Of a stretch of DNA of 34,653 nucleotides, positions 33,268 through 34,653 are shown one piece after another. Each line of letters starts with the position of its first letter. The stretch's first letter is position 1. The position numbers and the translations under genes are program-made. The DNA lies in contig VEPG01000057.1 in the NCBI GenBank assembly GCA_012026975.1, positions 19,345 to 53,997 of the forward strand, in the 5' to 3' direction. This stretch comes from Desulfuromonas sp. GTDB lineage: Bacteria; Desulfobacterota; Desulfuromonadia; Desulfuromonadales; BM103. The notes under the pieces are model-generated. The model did no database searches, was not told the DNA's origin, and saw only the letters and a list, made by a program, of their open reading frames with translations.

Positions 33268-33441
33268 AGGCGTCTGCTTTTGCGCCAGGTCGGCGTTGCC
33301 TGCGTCATCGCTTGTGCGGCGTAGCGTTGCTACGCCTCCGCGCTTCTGTCAAATAGGCGTCCGCTTTTTCCCCAGGCCGGCGTTGCCTGCCTCATCGCTT
33401 GTGCGACGTAGCCTTGCTACGTCTCCGCGCTCTTCGTTGAC
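33268..33441. repeat. Two tandem 87-bp palindromic repeat units
   Basis: Unit 1 (33268-33354) and unit 2 (33355-33441) align at a constant 87-base offset with about 80% identity by eye. Each contains an 8-bp hairpin. Unit 1 has GGCGTAGC/GCTACGCC (33318-33336), unit 2 has GACGTAGC/GCTACGTC (33405-33423); the second pair changes G-C to A-T on both arms. The rest of 33442-33582 holds no gene, only a possible promoter region for the amidotransferase. Confidence 0.85.
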
Positions 33442-33582
33442 GCCACCGCTCTGAGCAAAAATCGAACGTCATGAAACTTTTCGGGTGATTCAGCCCCTGC
33501 TTTTCTCAAGAACAGGTTTTTTGTTATAGGCACGTTCCGTGCTTTATCCTTGAAGGAGATTCTACTCCCGAGAGGCTGCCCC

Positions 33583-34254
33583 ATGCTCCACATCATTCAA
33601 AGCGATCCCGAAGTCCCTGTCGGCGTGCTTGCCGAACTGCTGATCGAATGGCAGGTGCCGTTTCGCATCCTGCGGGCCGATCTTGGCGAAGGGTTTCCCC
33701 CCGCGACCGGTGCCGTCATCATCCTTGGTGGGGCAATGGGGGTGCATGACGAGGATCGACACCCGTTTCTGCAATCGCTCAAACAGTTCATGGCCGGCAC
33801 GCTTGCCGCCGGCACGCCGCTCTTCGGTATCTGTCTCGGTGCGCAATTGCTGGCCGAGGTTGCCGGTGGCATGGTCAGCAGCAACAGCCGGGGAGAAAAG
33901 GGGTTGGTCGAGATCGGCCTGACCGCGGCAGGAGTCGCCGATCCCCTGTTTGCCGGGGTCGACAGCAGCTTCCGGGCGTTTCAGTGGCACAACGACAGCT
34001 TCGCAATCCCGCCCGGCGCTCTGCATCTGGCCGCCTCGACGGCCTGCCCCCGGCAAGCGTTCCGCATCGGTAATGCCTGGGGCGTGCAGTTCCATCCGGA
34101 AGTCGATGTGTCCATCATTGCCGCGTGGAGCCGCAAAAACGCTGCCGATTCCAGGTCTGTTGATGAATTCATCCCGGCCGAACCGGCACACCGCGCGCTT
34201 TGTCGGCAATTGCTGGCAAATTTTCTTGCTGTCGCCGGTCTGCGCACCTGCTGA
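33583..34254 (+). CDS. Class I glutamine amidotransferase-like protein
   Basis: The 223-residue protein is a stand-alone GATase1 domain that would hydrolyse glutamine or act on a gamma-glutamyl compound. The nucleophile C84 sits in GICLGAQLLAE, the oxyanion loop in ILGGAMGVHDED, and the histidine-glutamate pair in VQFHPEVD. It resembles the GuaA-like group of single-domain amidotransferases of unknown target. ATG 33583 follows GAGAGG by eight bases; the TTG at 33550 is an in-frame but weaker start. No synthase partner is adjacent. It is monocistronic with a terminator hairpin at 34338. Confidence 0.85.
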   Translation: MLHIIQSDPEVPVGVLAELLIEWQVPFRILRADLGEGFPPATGAVIILGGAMGVHDEDRHPFLQSLKQFMAGTLAAGTPLFGICLGAQLLAEVAGGMVSSNSRGEKGLVEIGLTAAGVADPLFAGVDSSFRAFQWHNDSFAIPPGALHLAASTACPRQAFRIGNAWGVQFHPEVDVSIIAAWSRKNAADSRSVDEFIPAEPAHRALCRQLLANFLAVAGLRTC

Positions 34255-34337
34255 CGAAATGATCACTTCTGCCTGTCCGCTAGGCAGAATGCCAACCGGC
34301 TGGCAGTAACCCGACGGTTTTCTCTGTGACTGATGAT

Positions 34338-34367
34338 GAAAAGCCCGGCGTGTCCGCCGGGCTTTTC
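34338..34367. terminator. Bidirectional intrinsic terminator
   Basis: GAAAAGCCCGGC (34338-34349) pairs fully with GCCGGGCTTTTC (34356-34367). It lies between the amidotransferase and the convergent cytochrome gene. Confidence 0.85.
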
Positions 34368-34396
34368 TTGTGCTGGGTCGTTAGCGTGCCGCCGGC

Positions 34397-34653
34397 TTAC
34401 TTTTTGTGGCACGCTCCGCAGGCGGTCGGCCCGGCGCCCTTGGCCTTGTGGCAGTCACGGCAGAGGGCGTGCGCCGTATCCTTGGTCAGGCCGATTTTCC
34501 CCGGCGTGCCGTCACCATGACAGGTGGCGCAGGGGAACAGTTTGGCATGGGCGAGGTGGGGGAGGGAGATCTGCCCCTGGCTGGCGGGGAGGATCAGGGT
34601 GTCCGGAACGTTCGGGATTTTGACCGCCGGTTTGGCCGGAGCAGGTGGTGAGA
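34397..34653 (-). CDS. Tri-haem c7/c3-like cytochrome, C-terminal part (cut by window edge)
   Basis: Translated by eye from the right edge, 85 codons end at TAA (34397-34399). A Pro/Ala-rich stretch (SPPAPAKPAVKIPNVPD) is followed by LPASQGQISLPHLAHAKLF. Three haem-c motifs come next: CATCH, CRDCH and CGACH, the last two residues from the end (HKK). The H-x-x-H before the first motif supplies a distal histidine as in cytochrome c7-type proteins. The start lies beyond the window, so more haems may exist. It probably carries electrons in the periplasm or to the outer surface. Confidence 0.88.
   Translation of the reverse strand, partial: SPPAPAKPAVKIPNVPDTLILPASQGQISLPHLAHAKLFPCATCHGDGTPGKIGLTKDTAHALCRDCHKAKGAGPTACGACHKK

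Overview
The window looks like chromosomal DNA of a Geobacter-like member of the Desulfuromonadia (formerly Deltaproteobacteria). Three things suggest this. There is a GEMM-type riboswitch with the adenosine signature of the Geobacter cyclic AMP-GMP class. There are haem-c proteins: a CxxCH-bearing sensor and a tri-haem cytochrome cut by the right edge. And there is a dense set of PAS/GAF/CHASE/Cache sensor kinases, together with sigma-54 promoters and a terminator-containing leader ahead of the nitrogen genes. The DNA is GC-rich. I see no phage genes, transposases, rRNA, complete tRNA or CRISPR array. The genus call is inference.

Layout. 1-3800: a DjlA-type co-chaperone, a riboswitch-controlled 68-residue membrane protein, a haem-c sensor without an output domain, a 47-residue lipoprotein and a DUF3047 protein. 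3845-6265: a hybrid histidine kinase and two small unknown proteins. 6435-9666: a pyruvate dehydrogenase operon (E1 alpha, E1 beta, E2). 9821-12659: a secreted COG4315-type protein and a CHASE hybrid kinase. 12802-13967 (minus): four tiny genes behind a sigma-54 promoter, encoding two paralogous one-span membrane proteins, a receiver-like protein without its phospho-aspartate, and a 53-residue one-span protein. 14326-16774 (minus): a sirtuin, a YbaK-type deacylase and a rhomboid protease, with two inverted-repeat structures between them. 16939-20819: an aldehyde dehydrogenase with an abnormal start, an L,D-transpeptidase and a small secreted protein. 20924-22363 (minus): a TraB-family membrane protein preceded by a structured RNA with its own promoter and terminator. 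22602-26140: a small NtrB-like kinase, then glnB-amtB-outer membrane protein behind a sigma-54 promoter and a leader with an ANTAR-type hairpin and a terminator. 26405-31900: a micro-protein and two large sensor kinases. 32024-34653: glgC, two 87-bp palindromic repeats, a glutamine amidotransferase and the cytochrome fragment.

How the parts fit. Much of the window is signal input. There are four large sensor kinases (three with a fused receiver), a small soluble kinase and a kinase-less haem sensor. Control of transcript elongation recurs: the riboswitch terminator at 1073, the terminator just before the traB-family gene at 22131, and the terminator inside the glnB leader at 23530. The metabolic genes cover pyruvate oxidation, ammonium uptake and its PII control, glycogen synthesis and haem-based electron transfer.

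The best candidates for undescribed biology are the sigma-54-driven micro-protein/pseudo-receiver operon (12802-14030), the RNA upstream of the traB-family gene (22131-22363) and the glnB leader. All function calls rest on motif reading without database searches.
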